The notes: generated by a model not told the origin, from the sequence alone. Shown: positions 44,695-54,830, numbered from the stretch's first letter. The stretch: 64,000 bases of DNA from Anabaena sp. PCC 7108 (GCF_000332135.1 NZ_KB235896.1:2859403-2923402), one strand, 5' to 3'. Program-made: numbers and translations.

Positions 44695-45855
44695 TTAATT
44701 TTGAATTGTGAATTGTTTGATTGCTGTGATTAATTGGTCAATTTCTGATTCTAAAGTTAGATAATGAACGCTGACGCGGATACAATTTGGATTAGCAATT
44801 GTTCGAGTTAAGATTTTTTGCGCTTCTAAAAATTGTACTAACTTCAAACTAGGCTGATTGTTGGCAAGTTGAAAAGATACTAAACCGCTTTCGGGTGGGG
44901 AGTTCTTTAAACATTTAACTTCCGGTAAATTTGTCAATTTACGCCAAAGATATTCACTATTATGGCAAATTTGCTCATATCGTTCTGCTGCTGTTCCCCA
45001 TTTTTGATGGATTGCGATCGCTTCCCTTAATCCCACATACAATGGAGTTGCTAGGGTAGACACTTCATATCTTCGCCCATCTGGTTGCCAATTAACTGGT
45101 TGCGCTTGAATATTGGTAATTATTCCGTCCAAACCGATAAAAGTCGGTTGCAAACTTTCTCTCGCTTCTGGACGCACATACAAACCACCAACACCAGCAG
45201 GACCGCATAACCACTTATGACCGGTGAAAGCATAGAAATCTACACCCAATTCCGTTAAATTTAAAGGTAGAACACCCACCGATTGTGCAGCATCTACCAA
45301 CAGCAAAGAATTGTTATTCCTGCATATTTCGACAATTTTGTCAAGAGGCAAAACTTGTCCTGTATTCCACAAGACATGACTTAAAACCACAAGCCTGGTA
45401 TTGGGGCGTAAATTTTCGGCAATAATAGAGAGAGGATCACCCTCATTTAAAGTTGCCTTCAGGGGACAAATAGAAACTTCTACAGCGAATCTGCGGCTAA
45501 TTTCCTGAGCAGTAGCAATTACTCCGGGGTGTTCACAATCAGAGAGTAATAGATGATCACCAGCTTGCCAATTGATACCCCACATCCCAATATTACAGCC
45601 AATTGTGACATTACCCGTGAGAGTAATCGTGTCAAATGGTACATTTAACACAGAAGCGATCGCTTGCCTAGTAGTTTGCATTTGGGGTGAAATCCAAGCA
45701 TAAGCCTCAGTTCCAAACGGACCAATATCCTGAATATGAGCTTGAGTTTGGGTAATAGCATCCATAGCCCCTTGAGGCATTGGTCCTTGTCCACCATAAT
45801 TAAAATAAACCTTATTCCCTAAAGCCGGAAATTGGGCGCGATGGTGATGCAACAT
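44695..45855 (-). CDS. Class V aminotransferase-fold PLP enzyme (C-DES-like)
   Basis: A 386-residue PLP enzyme of the NifS/isopenicillin-epimerase group. The PLP lysine is Lys214 in YAFTGHKWLCGPAGVGGLYV, and Asp188 in LLVDAAQSVGVLPL contacts the ring. The enzyme most resembles cyanobacterial cysteine/cystine C-S lyase C-DES, which releases sulfide or persulfide for iron-sulfur assembly; I cannot separate it firmly from cysteine desulfurases. The usual desulfurase mobile-loop Cys is not evident, which favours a lyase. The upstream gap holds a TTTTAGA repeat. Confidence 0.85.
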   Translation of the reverse strand: MLHHHRAQFPALGNKVYFNYGGQGPMPQGAMDAITQTQAHIQDIGPFGTEAYAWISPQMQTTRQAIASVLNVPFDTITLTGNVTIGCNIGMWGINWQAGDHLLLSDCEHPGVIATAQEISRRFAVEVSICPLKATLNEGDPLSIIAENLRPNTRLVVLSHVLWNTGQVLPLDKIVEICRNNNSLLLVDAAQSVGVLPLNLTELGVDFYAFTGHKWLCGPAGVGGLYVRPEARESLQPTFIGLDGIITNIQAQPVNWQPDGRRYEVSTLATPLYVGLREAIAIHQKWGTAAERYEQICHNSEYLWRKLTNLPEVKCLKNSPPESGLVSFQLANNQPSLKLVQFLEAQKILTRTIANPNCIRVSVHYLTLESEIDQLITAIKQFTIQN

Positions 45856-45859
45856 AGTG

Positions 45860-45905
45860 AATTTTGGATTTTAGATTTTAGATTTTAGATTTTAGATTTT
45901 AGATT
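45860..45905. repeat. TTTTAGA heptamer tandem repeat
   Basis: Six near-perfect TTTTAGA units just upstream of the class V aminotransferase start. The following 150 bp holds a TTCTTCC-type pyrimidine run (about 45980-46020) and a GCGCCTTCGCGGTT word at about 46035-46048 that recurs at 20240-20252. Confidence 0.9.
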
Positions 45906-46118
45906 CGCCATTTAGCAGGAAACCCCATATTAATACTATTCCCCCCTACCTCCTACACACTTCCCAGTCAAAAATTACCTATTTTCCTTCTTCCCTCTTC
46001 CTTCTTCCTTCTTCCTTCTTCCTTCGCGCCCTTCGCGCCTTCGCGGTTCATTAAATCCATATTCAAGTAACTTCGGCCGTCTATCCTAAAAACCCATAAT
46101 TATTGTTAGCTTAAAAGG

Positions 46119-47579
46119 ATGTTAATCAATGCTGAAAACCTACTCCAATATCAACGCTGTAAACGGCGGCCTTTTTTAGATACTCACGGTGACTATAACC
46201 AACGAGTAGTTACCCATGAATTGCTGGTGAAAGTACAACAAGACAAAATTGCTCATCAGCAGAGTGTAATGGAAAACTTGGAGTATCACCAACCTGAATA
46301 TCCCCGAAAAAACTGGCAAGCCGGCGCAGCAGCAACCATAGAATTAATGCAGCAAGGGGTTGATTTCATTCATCGCGGAGTGTTATTAGCCAATTATGTA
46401 GACAAATATACCTTACTGAGTCGTCCAGATTTACTTGTCAAACAACCAGGAAAATCATGGCTTGGAGATTGGGTTTATGTTCCCTTGGATATTCAACTAG
46501 GTAAACGTCCTAAACAAGAATATCAAGTTGTTGCGGCTTTTCACGCCGAAATTTTGGCGGCTTTACAGGAAAATATACATCAAGAAGCTTGGCTGATTTT
46601 GCGGAATAAAGACTCGACCTATGTGGTAGATGTGGATAAATGGATACCACAAATGCTGGAGATTTTGGCGGAGTATGTTCAAATGATAGAGTCACCAGAA
46701 CCGCCAGAGGTATTTATTGCTCGGCAAAAATGCAATCTCTGTCACTGGTATAATCATTGTTATGCGATCGCACAATCTCAAGAACATCTTTCCCTATTGC
46801 CTGGTGTAACACCGATTCGCTACACTCAACTACAAGCTTTATCGACTACTACACTGGAAGCATTGGCGAATACGAGTTCTAGCAGTTTAGAAAACTTGAT
46901 TGGGTTTGATGCTGATGTTGCATCTAAATTAATAGTCCAAGCAAAATCAACTTTTACCAAGCAGCCCCTAGTCTTACCATACCCTCTTCCTGGAGAAGAA
47001 CTGACATTTACAGCTCCAATCGAGCTATATTTCGATATTGAAGCCCAACCAGATTTAAACTTAAATTACCTGTTAGGGGTTTTGGTAGTGGATAGACAAG
47101 CTAACAGCGAACAGTTTTATTCATTTTTAGCAGAAACACCAGCCCAAGAAGAATTGATTTGGCAGCAATTTCTAGATTTAGTCTGGCAATATCCCCAAGC
47201 CCCAGTATATCATTTTTGCGCTTATGAATTTGATACCGTCAAACGGTTAGCAAGACTTTACCGCACACCGCACACTTCAGTACAGCCCATACTCAATCGC
47301 TTTGTAGATATTTATGAACAATTAACCCAAAGCGTTGCTTTACCAATCGAAAGTTATGCTTTAAAAGCGATCGCACGTTGGTTAGGATTTGAGTGGCGTG
47401 ATAAAGAAGCTAGTGGTGCTAAATGTATCTACTGGTATGATCAATGGTTAGAAACAAGCGATCGCACTTTACTAGAACTCATCCAACGATACAACGAAGA
47501 CGACTGCCGCGCCACCCGTAAAGTTAAAGATTGGCTAGTCAACTTTTTTCAGAACGAATATGCTAGACATTTGGCGTAA
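46119..47579 (+). CDS. TM0106-family RecB-like nuclease
   Basis: A 486-residue protein of the TM0106 RecB-like group. The N-terminal half is a RecB/Cas4-type nuclease domain with Cys14 (LLQYQRCKRRPFL) and a C-terminal cluster KCNLCHWYNHCYA (Cys205, Cys208, Cys214), the four-Cys layout that binds a 4Fe-4S cluster in Cas4 and AddB. The C-terminal half is an RNase H-like exonuclease: IELYFDIEAQPDLN with D/E, YHFCAYEFDTVKRLARLY and RYNEDDCRATRKVKDWL, the DEDD pattern. Thus both a RecB-like and a DEDD nuclease are fused. No Cas genes are nearby. It starts with ATG 46119 after a repeat-rich gap. Confidence 0.92.
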   Translation: MLINAENLLQYQRCKRRPFLDTHGDYNQRVVTHELLVKVQQDKIAHQQSVMENLEYHQPEYPRKNWQAGAAATIELMQQGVDFIHRGVLLANYVDKYTLLSRPDLLVKQPGKSWLGDWVYVPLDIQLGKRPKQEYQVVAAFHAEILAALQENIHQEAWLILRNKDSTYVVDVDKWIPQMLEILAEYVQMIESPEPPEVFIARQKCNLCHWYNHCYAIAQSQEHLSLLPGVTPIRYTQLQALSTTTLEALANTSSSSLENLIGFDADVASKLIVQAKSTFTKQPLVLPYPLPGEELTFTAPIELYFDIEAQPDLNLNYLLGVLVVDRQANSEQFYSFLAETPAQEELIWQQFLDLVWQYPQAPVYHFCAYEFDTVKRLARLYRTPHTSVQPILNRFVDIYEQLTQSVALPIESYALKAIARWLGFEWRDKEASGAKCIYWYDQWLETSDRTLLELIQRYNEDDCRATRKVKDWLVNFFQNEYARHLA

Positions 47580-47621
47580 TTACTTGACAGCATAGTAGTC
47601 CATATCATCTTCAGTAAATTC

Positions 47622-48806
47622 ATGCAGCTTCTTAAAAAACTCTGGAAACCGCCACCAGTTATTTACTTTCTCATCCTGATTACAATTATTACATTATTTA
47701 TCAGTAATTTTGCATCTGCATCAGTGATAGTATCTGGCATCGAATTTATTGGTGAAGCCACCTTACCTACTGGTTTATCCTTCCAAAAAACCGAAGTTGG
47801 AGGATTATCAGGAATTACCTATGATGATAAAACCGACCTTTATTATGCCATCTCCGATGACCGAGGAGAAAAAGCACCTCCGCGTTTTTATACACTCAAA
47901 ATAGACCTTAGCCAGGGTAAACTCACAAAAAATGGAGTTATACCTGTAGCAGTAACTACCCTCTTAAATGCTAATAATCAACCTTTCACAAAAGGGATTA
48001 CAGATACAGAAGGTATCGCTTTAACCAAAAAATCAACTGTTTTTATTGCTTCTGAAGGAGACGTTCAGCAGTTAATTAATCCTTTTATTCAAGAGTTTTC
48101 CCTAGCTTCTGGCCAGTTAAAAACCACTTTACCCATACCAGATAAATTTTTACCAGATCCCAGAGGAAAGAAAGGTGTCCGCAATAACCTAGCTTTTGAA
48201 AGTCTCACTATCACACCTGACGAAAATTCCCTATTTACAGCCAGCGAAAATGCTCTAATTCAAGACGGTGAAGCTGCTAAATCTGGATCTGGTACACCTT
48301 GCCGTATTTTGCAGTATAACCTGTTAACTAACCAGCCAGAAAAAGAATTCCTATACCCAACAGAACCTGTCACACCTGTATTTAATTTGACAGGCAGGTT
48401 TGCTAGTGGACTACCTGATTTACTTGCCCTCGATAATCAAGGACACTTATTGACTATAGAAAGGTCTTTTACTGGCTTGGGATTTGCAATTTTCCTATTT
48501 CAAGTTTCCTTAGATAACGCTGATGACATTCACAATATCAATAGTATGGTAGCTGTTGATACACCATTAGTTCAACCAGTCACAAAAAAACTGTTATTAG
48601 ATTTGCAAACTCTAGATGTAGCTTTAGACAATATTGAAGGCTTAACCCTAGGTGCAAAACTACCAGATGGTGAACCTTCTTTAATACTGATCAGCGATAA
48701 TAATTTCAACGGACTACAAACCACCCAAATACTAGCCTTTAAACTCAAAATAGCATCCCCATTAACCAAGTTCTGGAACCTGCTGCAAATCCATGGAACT
48801 CAATAA
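47622..48806 (+). CDS. Exported phytase-like esterase
   Basis: A 394-residue protein of the esterase-like activity of phytase family. An N-terminal hydrophobic segment VIYFLILITIITLFI is a signal peptide or anchor. The propeller-like sequence starts IEFIGEATLPTGLSFQKTEVGGLSGITYDD, and KGITDTEGIALTKKSTVFIASEGD, NLAFESLTITPDENSLFTASENAL and DNIEGLTLGAKLPDGEPSLILISDNNF are typical repeats of the family. It likely hydrolyses phosphate esters or lactones at the cell surface. It lies 42 bp after the nuclease gene on the same strand. Confidence 0.88.
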   Translation: MQLLKKLWKPPPVIYFLILITIITLFISNFASASVIVSGIEFIGEATLPTGLSFQKTEVGGLSGITYDDKTDLYYAISDDRGEKAPPRFYTLKIDLSQGKLTKNGVIPVAVTTLLNANNQPFTKGITDTEGIALTKKSTVFIASEGDVQQLINPFIQEFSLASGQLKTTLPIPDKFLPDPRGKKGVRNNLAFESLTITPDENSLFTASENALIQDGEAAKSGSGTPCRILQYNLLTNQPEKEFLYPTEPVTPVFNLTGRFASGLPDLLALDNQGHLLTIERSFTGLGFAIFLFQVSLDNADDIHNINSMVAVDTPLVQPVTKKLLLDLQTLDVALDNIEGLTLGAKLPDGEPSLILISDNNFNGLQTTQILAFKLKIASPLTKFWNLLQIHGTQ

Positions 48807-48944
48807 CTGCTAATTACGTATAATTACTCATGATCTTGGGCATATTGACTGCTATTTGATATAATTTAAGTATGATTACTGCTAACAGACACTGCAAAAA
48901 TATGTTACATAAGATTAGGTAAGTTTTACATACTTAGCAAAACT

Positions 48945-48968
48945 AAAAGGGAACATCAAATCCCTTTT
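48945..48968. terminator. Weak terminator-like hairpin
   Basis: AAAAGGGA and TCCCTTTT form an 8-bp stem with an 8-base loop between the esterase and kinase genes. The final four T's are part of the stem, so efficiency is doubtful. Confidence 0.45.
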
Positions 48969-49028
48969 CAAGATTTAAAATAAAAAACTGTATTTATGGA
49001 TTTTGTGGTGCATCATAACATCTAGGAT

Positions 49029-50591
49029 ATGAATGAATATAAAAATGAATCAGACATCTACATTGGGAAATTATTAAACAACCGCTATTTAATTAAAAAC
49101 TTACTTGGTAAAGGGGGAATGGGTAGAGTTTATCTAGCTGAAGATGTGAGCAGAAGCTGTATGTTGGTTGCAGTTAAAATACTCTCTTTAAATATAGCCA
49201 ATCAGCAAACCGCTCAACGCTTTGGTAGAGAAATTTTTATTGGCGCTCAATTAGGTAGAAAAAGTCCACATATTACGCGAGTTTTGACTTATGGAATCAC
49301 TAATGAAAGAATACCATTTTACGTTATGGAATATCTATCTGGGAAAACCATAAAACAAATTCTTAAAATTGAAAGTTTAACTATTCCCAAATTTATAGAA
49401 TTTTCTCAGCAAATTTGTTTAGGATTGCATTGCGCTCACCAAGGAGTAACATTAGATGGCAAAATTTATCCCGTTATTCATAGAGATATTAAACCAGAAA
49501 ATATATTTATCAATAATCATGGTAAAAAATCAGAAATAGTCAAAATCCTTGATTTTGGCATTGCCAAATTTTTAACAGAGAGTAGTGGAATGACAATGAC
49601 TGAATCTTTTATAGGTAGTCTACCTTACTCTTCTCCAGAACATATGCAAGGAGAAAAAATATTAGATGTGCGCTCTGATATTTATAGTTTGGGAGTGTTG
49701 ATGTTTGAAATGTTGACAGGAAAACATCCATTTTATACAACAAATCACTCTTTTAGTATTTGGTGTAAACTTCATTGTGTTCAAAATCCACCGACATTTG
49801 AAGAAGTTAATCCCCAAGTTAAAATCCCTTATGAATTACAGCAATTAGTCAGACGTTGTTTAGCAAAAAATGTAAATGGTAGACCCCAAAATATCCGCGA
49901 AATATTGGATAATTTAGCCAAAATCAAAACAGAAATTAATCAAAATGATTTCAGCAATACTACTGTCAAACTAGTACCTTTAACATCAACTTCTGAAAAG
50001 GAATGTTGGCAGAAACATTGGCCTAAAAATAAACCACTTGCCTTAATTTGTTTCCCACAGCTTTTACAAACAACAAAAGGCAATATAGCAACTTTTTGGG
50101 CGATGTTACCGCAAACAGAAATCATTAAATTTAAAGAAAAAATATATACAACTGAATTTATTAGTAAGATGGATAACTACCCAATGGTGTTATGGGTAAC
50201 AATGCTTTATGATGATCAGTCTTCAATCACAAGATGGCTATCTCATTACTTAGACCTAAAAGACATTAGGGAGGAAAAAATATTACGGACTTTAGCAGTA
50301 ACAGGTTACTATCATCTGCTATTTTTCGCCCGTGAAGAACCTCAGAAATGTTCCCACGTCCAAACTTTTATTCTTACAGCTCAACAGCGGCAGACTCTAG
50401 CAGATAACCTAAATCAAAATTTTGACGAAACGAATATTTCTCCCAGCCAAGCAAAAAGCATTCTTAAAATGGAATATGAAAAACTCAGATTAGCAGTTAG
50501 CCAAAAACTAAATACACAAGAACCAAAATCTACAGTTATTTTCAAATCTTGGCTAGTAAAATTATTTGATTTATTTAAATCTTCATCATAA
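49029..50591 (+). CDS. Ser/Thr protein kinase, first of tandem pair
   Basis: A 520-residue cytoplasmic kinase of the Hanks type. The kinase domain (about residues 18-295) has GKGGMGRVYLAED, ATP Lys50 (VAVKILS), catalytic HRDIKPEN with Asp153, DFG with Asp175, and the activation region SLPYSSPEHMQGEKILDVRSDIYSLGVLMFEMLTGKHPF. About 200 residues follow that are not a known sensory domain: WPKNKPLALICFPQL, GNIATFWAMLPQTE, MVLWVTMLYDDQ and a Lys-rich tail. The same layout occurs in the neighbouring kinase. There is no membrane helix. A 60-bp gap separates it from the second gene, so co-expression is likely. Confidence 0.93.
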   Translation: MNEYKNESDIYIGKLLNNRYLIKNLLGKGGMGRVYLAEDVSRSCMLVAVKILSLNIANQQTAQRFGREIFIGAQLGRKSPHITRVLTYGITNERIPFYVMEYLSGKTIKQILKIESLTIPKFIEFSQQICLGLHCAHQGVTLDGKIYPVIHRDIKPENIFINNHGKKSEIVKILDFGIAKFLTESSGMTMTESFIGSLPYSSPEHMQGEKILDVRSDIYSLGVLMFEMLTGKHPFYTTNHSFSIWCKLHCVQNPPTFEEVNPQVKIPYELQQLVRRCLAKNVNGRPQNIREILDNLAKIKTEINQNDFSNTTVKLVPLTSTSEKECWQKHWPKNKPLALICFPQLLQTTKGNIATFWAMLPQTEIIKFKEKIYTTEFISKMDNYPMVLWVTMLYDDQSSITRWLSHYLDLKDIREEKILRTLAVTGYYHLLFFAREEPQKCSHVQTFILTAQQRQTLADNLNQNFDETNISPSQAKSILKMEYEKLRLAVSQKLNTQEPKSTVIFKSWLVKLFDLFKSSS

Positions 50592-50650
50592 ATCTAGCCA
50601 TATTAATCAATTAATTAAAATTTTCTCATTTCAATTTAGAGGTTATTAAA

Positions 50651-52162
50651 GTGAACACAAGCCCATTCGCCTCTCCAGAAAATCAGGAGTTGCTTGTTAA
50701 TCGTTACCAGCTTAAGAAATTAATTGGTAAAGGTGGCATGGGTGAAGTTTTTTTAGCACATGATGTTTTGCTAGGAGGCACACCTGTTGCCATAAAATTT
50801 CTATCCCAAACATTTGCCAACCCCAAAATCCAAGAAAGCTTTAACCGTGAAGCCCTACTCAGTGCCGCTTTGAGCCAAAAGAGCATACATATTGTCCGCG
50901 CCTATGATTATGGTATGAGTAAAAGTGGCAAAGCATTTTATGTCATGGAATATTTATCTGGCAAAAGATTAAAAGATTTAATTCCCGTACCTTTGTCAAT
51001 GTTTTTTACTCTAGCACGCCAGATTTGTTTAGGCTTACAGTGCGCTCATAAAGGTATTAGTATAGATGGAAAAATTCATCCACTAGTTCATAGAGATATT
51101 AAGCCAGCTAACATAATAGTGATCCCTGATCCCATTTTGGGGCAATTAGTAAAAATTTTAGACTTTGGTATTGCAAAATTTTTAAATTCTTCCAATGTTA
51201 TTCATACAAAAGGATTTCATGGGACTTTACCATACTGTTCTCCAGAACAATTAGAAGGGGATGAAGTAGATAGTCGTTCTGATATTTATAGTCTGGGTGT
51301 AATGATGTTTGAAATGCTGACAGGACAAAAACCTTGGCAGCTAGAAACTCAATATTTTGGAGCTTGGTATAAAGCACACAAATTTGAACAGCCAAAATCA
51401 ATTCCTGAGGTAAATCCCTATATTCAAGTACCTCAGCAGTTAAATGATTTAATCATGACTTGTTTAGAAAAAGACTTAGTCAATCGTCCGCAAAATATCG
51501 CGGAAATTCTGCAAACATTGTCAAAAATAGAACAGTCTGCTCATCAAAACCAGATAGCTAGTGTAGAAAATAAATCCACTCCTCATGGTTCATTGAGTTC
51601 AGAATTACCAATCACAATTACACAAACCTGTCGGGAACTTGTGTGGCCTGAAAATAAACCCATTCAGGAAATTGTTTTTCCACAGTTAATAAATACTAAA
51701 AAAGGCTCTATGGCAGCTCTATGGCTGATGCTGCCTCAACAAGAAATTATAAATCGCGCTCATACCATCCTTCATAACCAGTTTATCTTTATTACCTCCC
51801 CTCACCCGATGTTACTGTGGGTGACAGTACTTTATGGTCGGCAGGTTGTACCCAAGTGGCTACCTTGCTACTTAGATATGCAAAATTCTCAAAATCTTCA
51901 GTTGGTATCGACATTGACCAACTATACATCTTACCCTTTGATTCTTTTTACCCTAGAAACACCCCATACCTGTGCCAATGTTCTCAGCAGCAGCATAGCG
52001 CCAATACAGCAAAAAAAATTGAAAAATTGGGTGAAACAAAGTCAGCAGCTACCATCTTCTGCTCTCTCCCAAGTCAGCAAAAAGATGTTAAAACATCAGT
52101 ATAAACAAATACAGTCTCAAATGCTACAATATCTGGAATCTCAACCTCAGATTGTTGCTTAG
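50651..52162 (+). CDS. Ser/Thr protein kinase, second of tandem pair
   Basis: A 503-residue paralogue of the preceding kinase. It starts with GTG 50651 preceded by an AGAGG Shine-Dalgarno. The kinase domain has GKGGMGEVFLAHD, ATP Lys49 (VAIKFLS), VHRDIKPANII with Asp149 and DFG with Asp171, plus SDIYSLGVMMFEMLTGQKPW. The C-terminal segment matches the first kinase: WPENKPIQEIVFPQL, GSMAALWLMLPQQE, MLLWVTVLYGRQ and PLILFTLETPHTC. Both copies keep all catalytic residues. The downstream gene is tRNA-Asp. Confidence 0.93.
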   Translation: MNTSPFASPENQELLVNRYQLKKLIGKGGMGEVFLAHDVLLGGTPVAIKFLSQTFANPKIQESFNREALLSAALSQKSIHIVRAYDYGMSKSGKAFYVMEYLSGKRLKDLIPVPLSMFFTLARQICLGLQCAHKGISIDGKIHPLVHRDIKPANIIVIPDPILGQLVKILDFGIAKFLNSSNVIHTKGFHGTLPYCSPEQLEGDEVDSRSDIYSLGVMMFEMLTGQKPWQLETQYFGAWYKAHKFEQPKSIPEVNPYIQVPQQLNDLIMTCLEKDLVNRPQNIAEILQTLSKIEQSAHQNQIASVENKSTPHGSLSSELPITITQTCRELVWPENKPIQEIVFPQLINTKKGSMAALWLMLPQQEIINRAHTILHNQFIFITSPHPMLLWVTVLYGRQVVPKWLPCYLDMQNSQNLQLVSTLTNYTSYPLILFTLETPHTCANVLSSSIAPIQQKKLKNWVKQSQQLPSSALSQVSKKMLKHQYKQIQSQMLQYLESQPQIVA

Positions 52163-52287
52163 AGAAACTAGCTGTGTTGGATTATGGTTTAGGAAACGAG
52201 GAACTAGAAAAACTATCAACATTCTTCTTCCCAAGTACTTGACAAATAGAAAAAAAGGAGCAATACTAATAAAGTTGCTAAACACAA

Positions 52288-52361
52288 GGGACTGTAGTTC
52301 AATTGGTTAGAGCACCGCCCTGTCACGGCGGAAGTTGCGGGTTCGAGCCCCGTCAGTCCCG
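52288..52361 (+). tRNA. trnD: tRNA-Asp (GTC)
   Basis: A 74-base cloverleaf: acceptor stem GGGACTG/CAGTCCC, D-loop TTCAATTGGTTAGAGC, anticodon GTC in CTGTCAC, T-loop GGGTTCGAGCCCC and discriminator G73, the expected tRNA-Asp identity base. The CCA end is not encoded. Confidence 0.97.
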
Positions 52362-52509
52362 TTCTCAAGTGCTGAGTCATGAGTACTAAGTGCTGAATTT
52401 AGATGATTTTGAGTTAATCAAAAAGATTTTAATGGATGAATGGTTTTAAACCAGGACTCAGTATTCAGAACTCAGCACCTGTTTTGCTTTGTGAAAGAGA
52501 GAATTAACT

Positions 52510-53955
52510 GTGACCGTTAGAGTCCGTATTGCTCCAAGTCCAACTGGAAATTTACATATTGGTACAGCCAGAACTGCTGTATTCAATTATCTGTTTGCCC
52601 GTCACCATGGCGGCAAGTTTATTCTGAGAATTGAAGATACAGATTTAGAGCGATCGCGCCCTGAATATACTGATAATATTCTGTCAGGACTGCGCTGGTT
52701 AGGATTGAACTGGGATGAGGGTCCTTTTTTCCAATCCCAAAGGCTGGATCTCTACCAAGCAGCAGTTAAAAAACTGTTAGAACAGGGATTAGCCTATCGC
52801 TGCTACACCACATCTGATGAACTAGAGGCGTTGCGAGAAGCGCAAAAAGCTAGAAACGAAGCTCCTCGCTATGACAACCGTCACCGTAACCTCACCCCAG
52901 AACAACGCGCCGCATTTGAAGCGGAAGGACGTTCTTCCGTAATTCGTTTTCAAATTGACGACGGACGAGAAATTGTCTGGAATGATTTAGTACGGGGTAA
53001 AATGAGTTGGCGTGGCAGTGACTTGGGTGGTGATATGGTCATCGCTCGCGCCTCCGCCGAAGGTACTGGTCAACCACTGTATAACTTTGTTGTCGTCGTA
53101 GATGACATTGATATGCAAATTACTCATGTGATTCGTGGTGAAGACCATATCGCCAACACCGCTAAACAGATTTTGTTGTATGAAGCTTTAGGCGCTCAAA
53201 TTCCCGAATTTGCCCATACACCGCTGATTTTGAATCAAGAAGGGCGAAAACTTTCCAAACGGGATGGAGTGACTTCTATTTCCGATTTTCAGCAAATGGG
53301 TTTTACTGCTGAAGGTTTGGTTAATTATATGACTTTGTTGGGTTGGTCTGCTCCAGATTCAACTCAAGAAATCTTTACTTTGGAAGCAGCAGCCAAAGAA
53401 TTTACCTTTGAGCGTGTCAATAAAGCCGGTGCTAAATTTGACTGGGATAAACTGGATTGGTTGAATAGCCAATATCTCCATAGTATGCCAGTAGATAAAC
53501 TCACCGATTTGCTTATACCTTTTTGGGAAACTGCTGGATATACATTTTCTGGTGGTAGAGAGCGTCCTTGGTTAGAGCAACTAGCAGGTTTAATTGGTGC
53601 TAGTTTGACTCGGTTGGTAGATGCTGTAGCCATGAGCAAAATGTTTTTTATAGAGGCAGTAGAATTTAGCTCAGAAGGCTCGGCTCAACTTCAGCAAGAA
53701 GGAGTGAAAGCTACACTTCAAGGTATCCTCACAGCTTTAGAAAATCAGCCTCAACTGTCACCAGATAGCGCCCAAGAGATCATTAAGCAAGTGGTGAAAG
53801 AGCAAAAAGTGAAAAAAGGCTTAGTTATGCGATCGCTCCGAGCCGCTTTAACAGGAGATGTACATGGACCAGATCTCATCCAATCATGGTTATTATTAAA
53901 TCAGATTGGTTTAGATAAACAACGTTTAAATCAAGCAATTACAGCTGCCAATTAG
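52510..53955 (+). CDS. gltX: Glutamyl-tRNA synthetase
   Basis: A 481-residue class I aminoacyl-tRNA synthetase that charges tRNA-Glu, which also feeds tetrapyrrole synthesis in cyanobacteria. The HIGH motif is [12 protein letters not shown] (residues 9-20), and the KMSKS motif is KLSKR starting at Lys247; the [11 protein letters not shown] start is typical. GTG 52510 is the start, with GAAAGAGAG upstream. Cyanobacterial GluRS is often non-discriminating, charging tRNA-Gln as well; this is known for the family, not shown here. Confidence 0.98.
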   Translation: MTVRVRIAPSPTGNLHIGTARTAVFNYLFARHHGGKFILRIEDTDLERSRPEYTDNILSGLRWLGLNWDEGPFFQSQRLDLYQAAVKKLLEQGLAYRCYTTSDELEALREAQKARNEAPRYDNRHRNLTPEQRAAFEAEGRSSVIRFQIDDGREIVWNDLVRGKMSWRGSDLGGDMVIARASAEGTGQPLYNFVVVVDDIDMQITHVIRGEDHIANTAKQILLYEALGAQIPEFAHTPLILNQEGRKLSKRDGVTSISDFQQMGFTAEGLVNYMTLLGWSAPDSTQEIFTLEAAAKEFTFERVNKAGAKFDWDKLDWLNSQYLHSMPVDKLTDLLIPFWETAGYTFSGGRERPWLEQLAGLIGASLTRLVDAVAMSKMFFIEAVEFSSEGSAQLQQEGVKATLQGILTALENQPQLSPDSAQEIIKQVVKEQKVKKGLVMRSLRAALTGDVHGPDLIQSWLLLNQIGLDKQRLNQAITAAN

Positions 53956-54041
53956 GTAAGGGGAAACAGGGAATAGGGAATAATTAATAAATTCTCCCTA
54001 CCTCCCCATCTTCGGCATTGGGAACTTAGTGTGTAAAATTC

Positions 54042-54569
54042 ATGTCTTTAAAAATACTTAAAAATGAATGTAATACAATGCCGACAAAAGCGTTCAATAT
54101 AATAATAAGATTATCTTTGATGATAGTTACTCTCTGTAGTACTTCCATAATTAATAGTTCTGCTGATGCTGAAGAAACACCACCAATTTTTGGGGATATC
54201 ACCATTAATCGTCAATTTTCCCCAGATCCTTTAAAAGTAAGAGGAATGAGTGGTGGCTCAGTGGCCGCAACCGAAGTGGGTGAGAAAGAAACCCCCACCG
54301 GACCATGTGTAGGATTTGTAGATAAAGCCCCAGATCATACTCTCAAGTTAACAAGTAAATTTGATTACCTAAAGCTGCAAGTGGAAAGTCCCAGGGACAC
54401 CACTATTATGATTAAAGGACCCGGTGGTACTTGGTGCAATGATGATTTTGATGGTAAAAATCCCGGCATTGTGGGTGAATGGTTGAAGGGAATTTACAAA
54501 ATTTGGGTCGGTTCATACGAAAAAGGCAAATATCTACCCTACACTTTAAAAATTACAGAAGTTAAGTAG
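54042..54569 (+). CDS. Secreted protein of unknown function
   Basis: A 175-residue exported protein. A hydrophobic segment (LMIVTLCSTSIINSS) with probable cleavage near SADAEE begins about residue 27; ATG 54078 is an alternative start giving a more compact signal. The mature part has TPTGPCVGFVDKAPDHTLKLTSKFDYLKLQV, then IKGPGGTWCNDDFDGKNPGIVGEWLKGIYKIWVGSYE, which resembles the bacterial pre-peptidase C-terminal-type beta-sandwich. The two Cys may form a disulfide. It sits between gltX and ftsH; no function is proposed. Confidence 0.8.
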   Translation: MSLKILKNECNTMPTKAFNIIIRLSLMIVTLCSTSIINSSADAEETPPIFGDITINRQFSPDPLKVRGMSGGSVAATEVGEKETPTGPCVGFVDKAPDHTLKLTSKFDYLKLQVESPRDTTIMIKGPGGTWCNDDFDGKNPGIVGEWLKGIYKIWVGSYEKGKYLPYTLKITEVK

Positions 54570-54830
54570 GTCAAGGGTTCTGTAAGTTTTAGGGACACGG
54601 AAGGGATAGTAAAAGAATTCACCGTGTCTCGACGACCCTGTATTTGTATTAAAATGAGAATTAAGTTAACTTTAATTAAGATTTTTGAGAGGCGTTATGG
54701 ATTTGCCCTATGGACTTAAGAGCTTAGTGGCAATACCTCAACGGTAATCAGATATCCAATTAAACAAAATGGATTTATAAACATCCGTTACACAGATTAA
54801 GTTGTACTGGCTTCTAGAGGTAAATTAAAG

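Noticed and set aside
54693..54743. 16-codon leader-peptide-like frame before ftsH
   Set aside because: MDLPYGLKSLVAIPQR follows a GAGAGGCG run but has no regulatory codon pattern or terminator-antiterminator pair.
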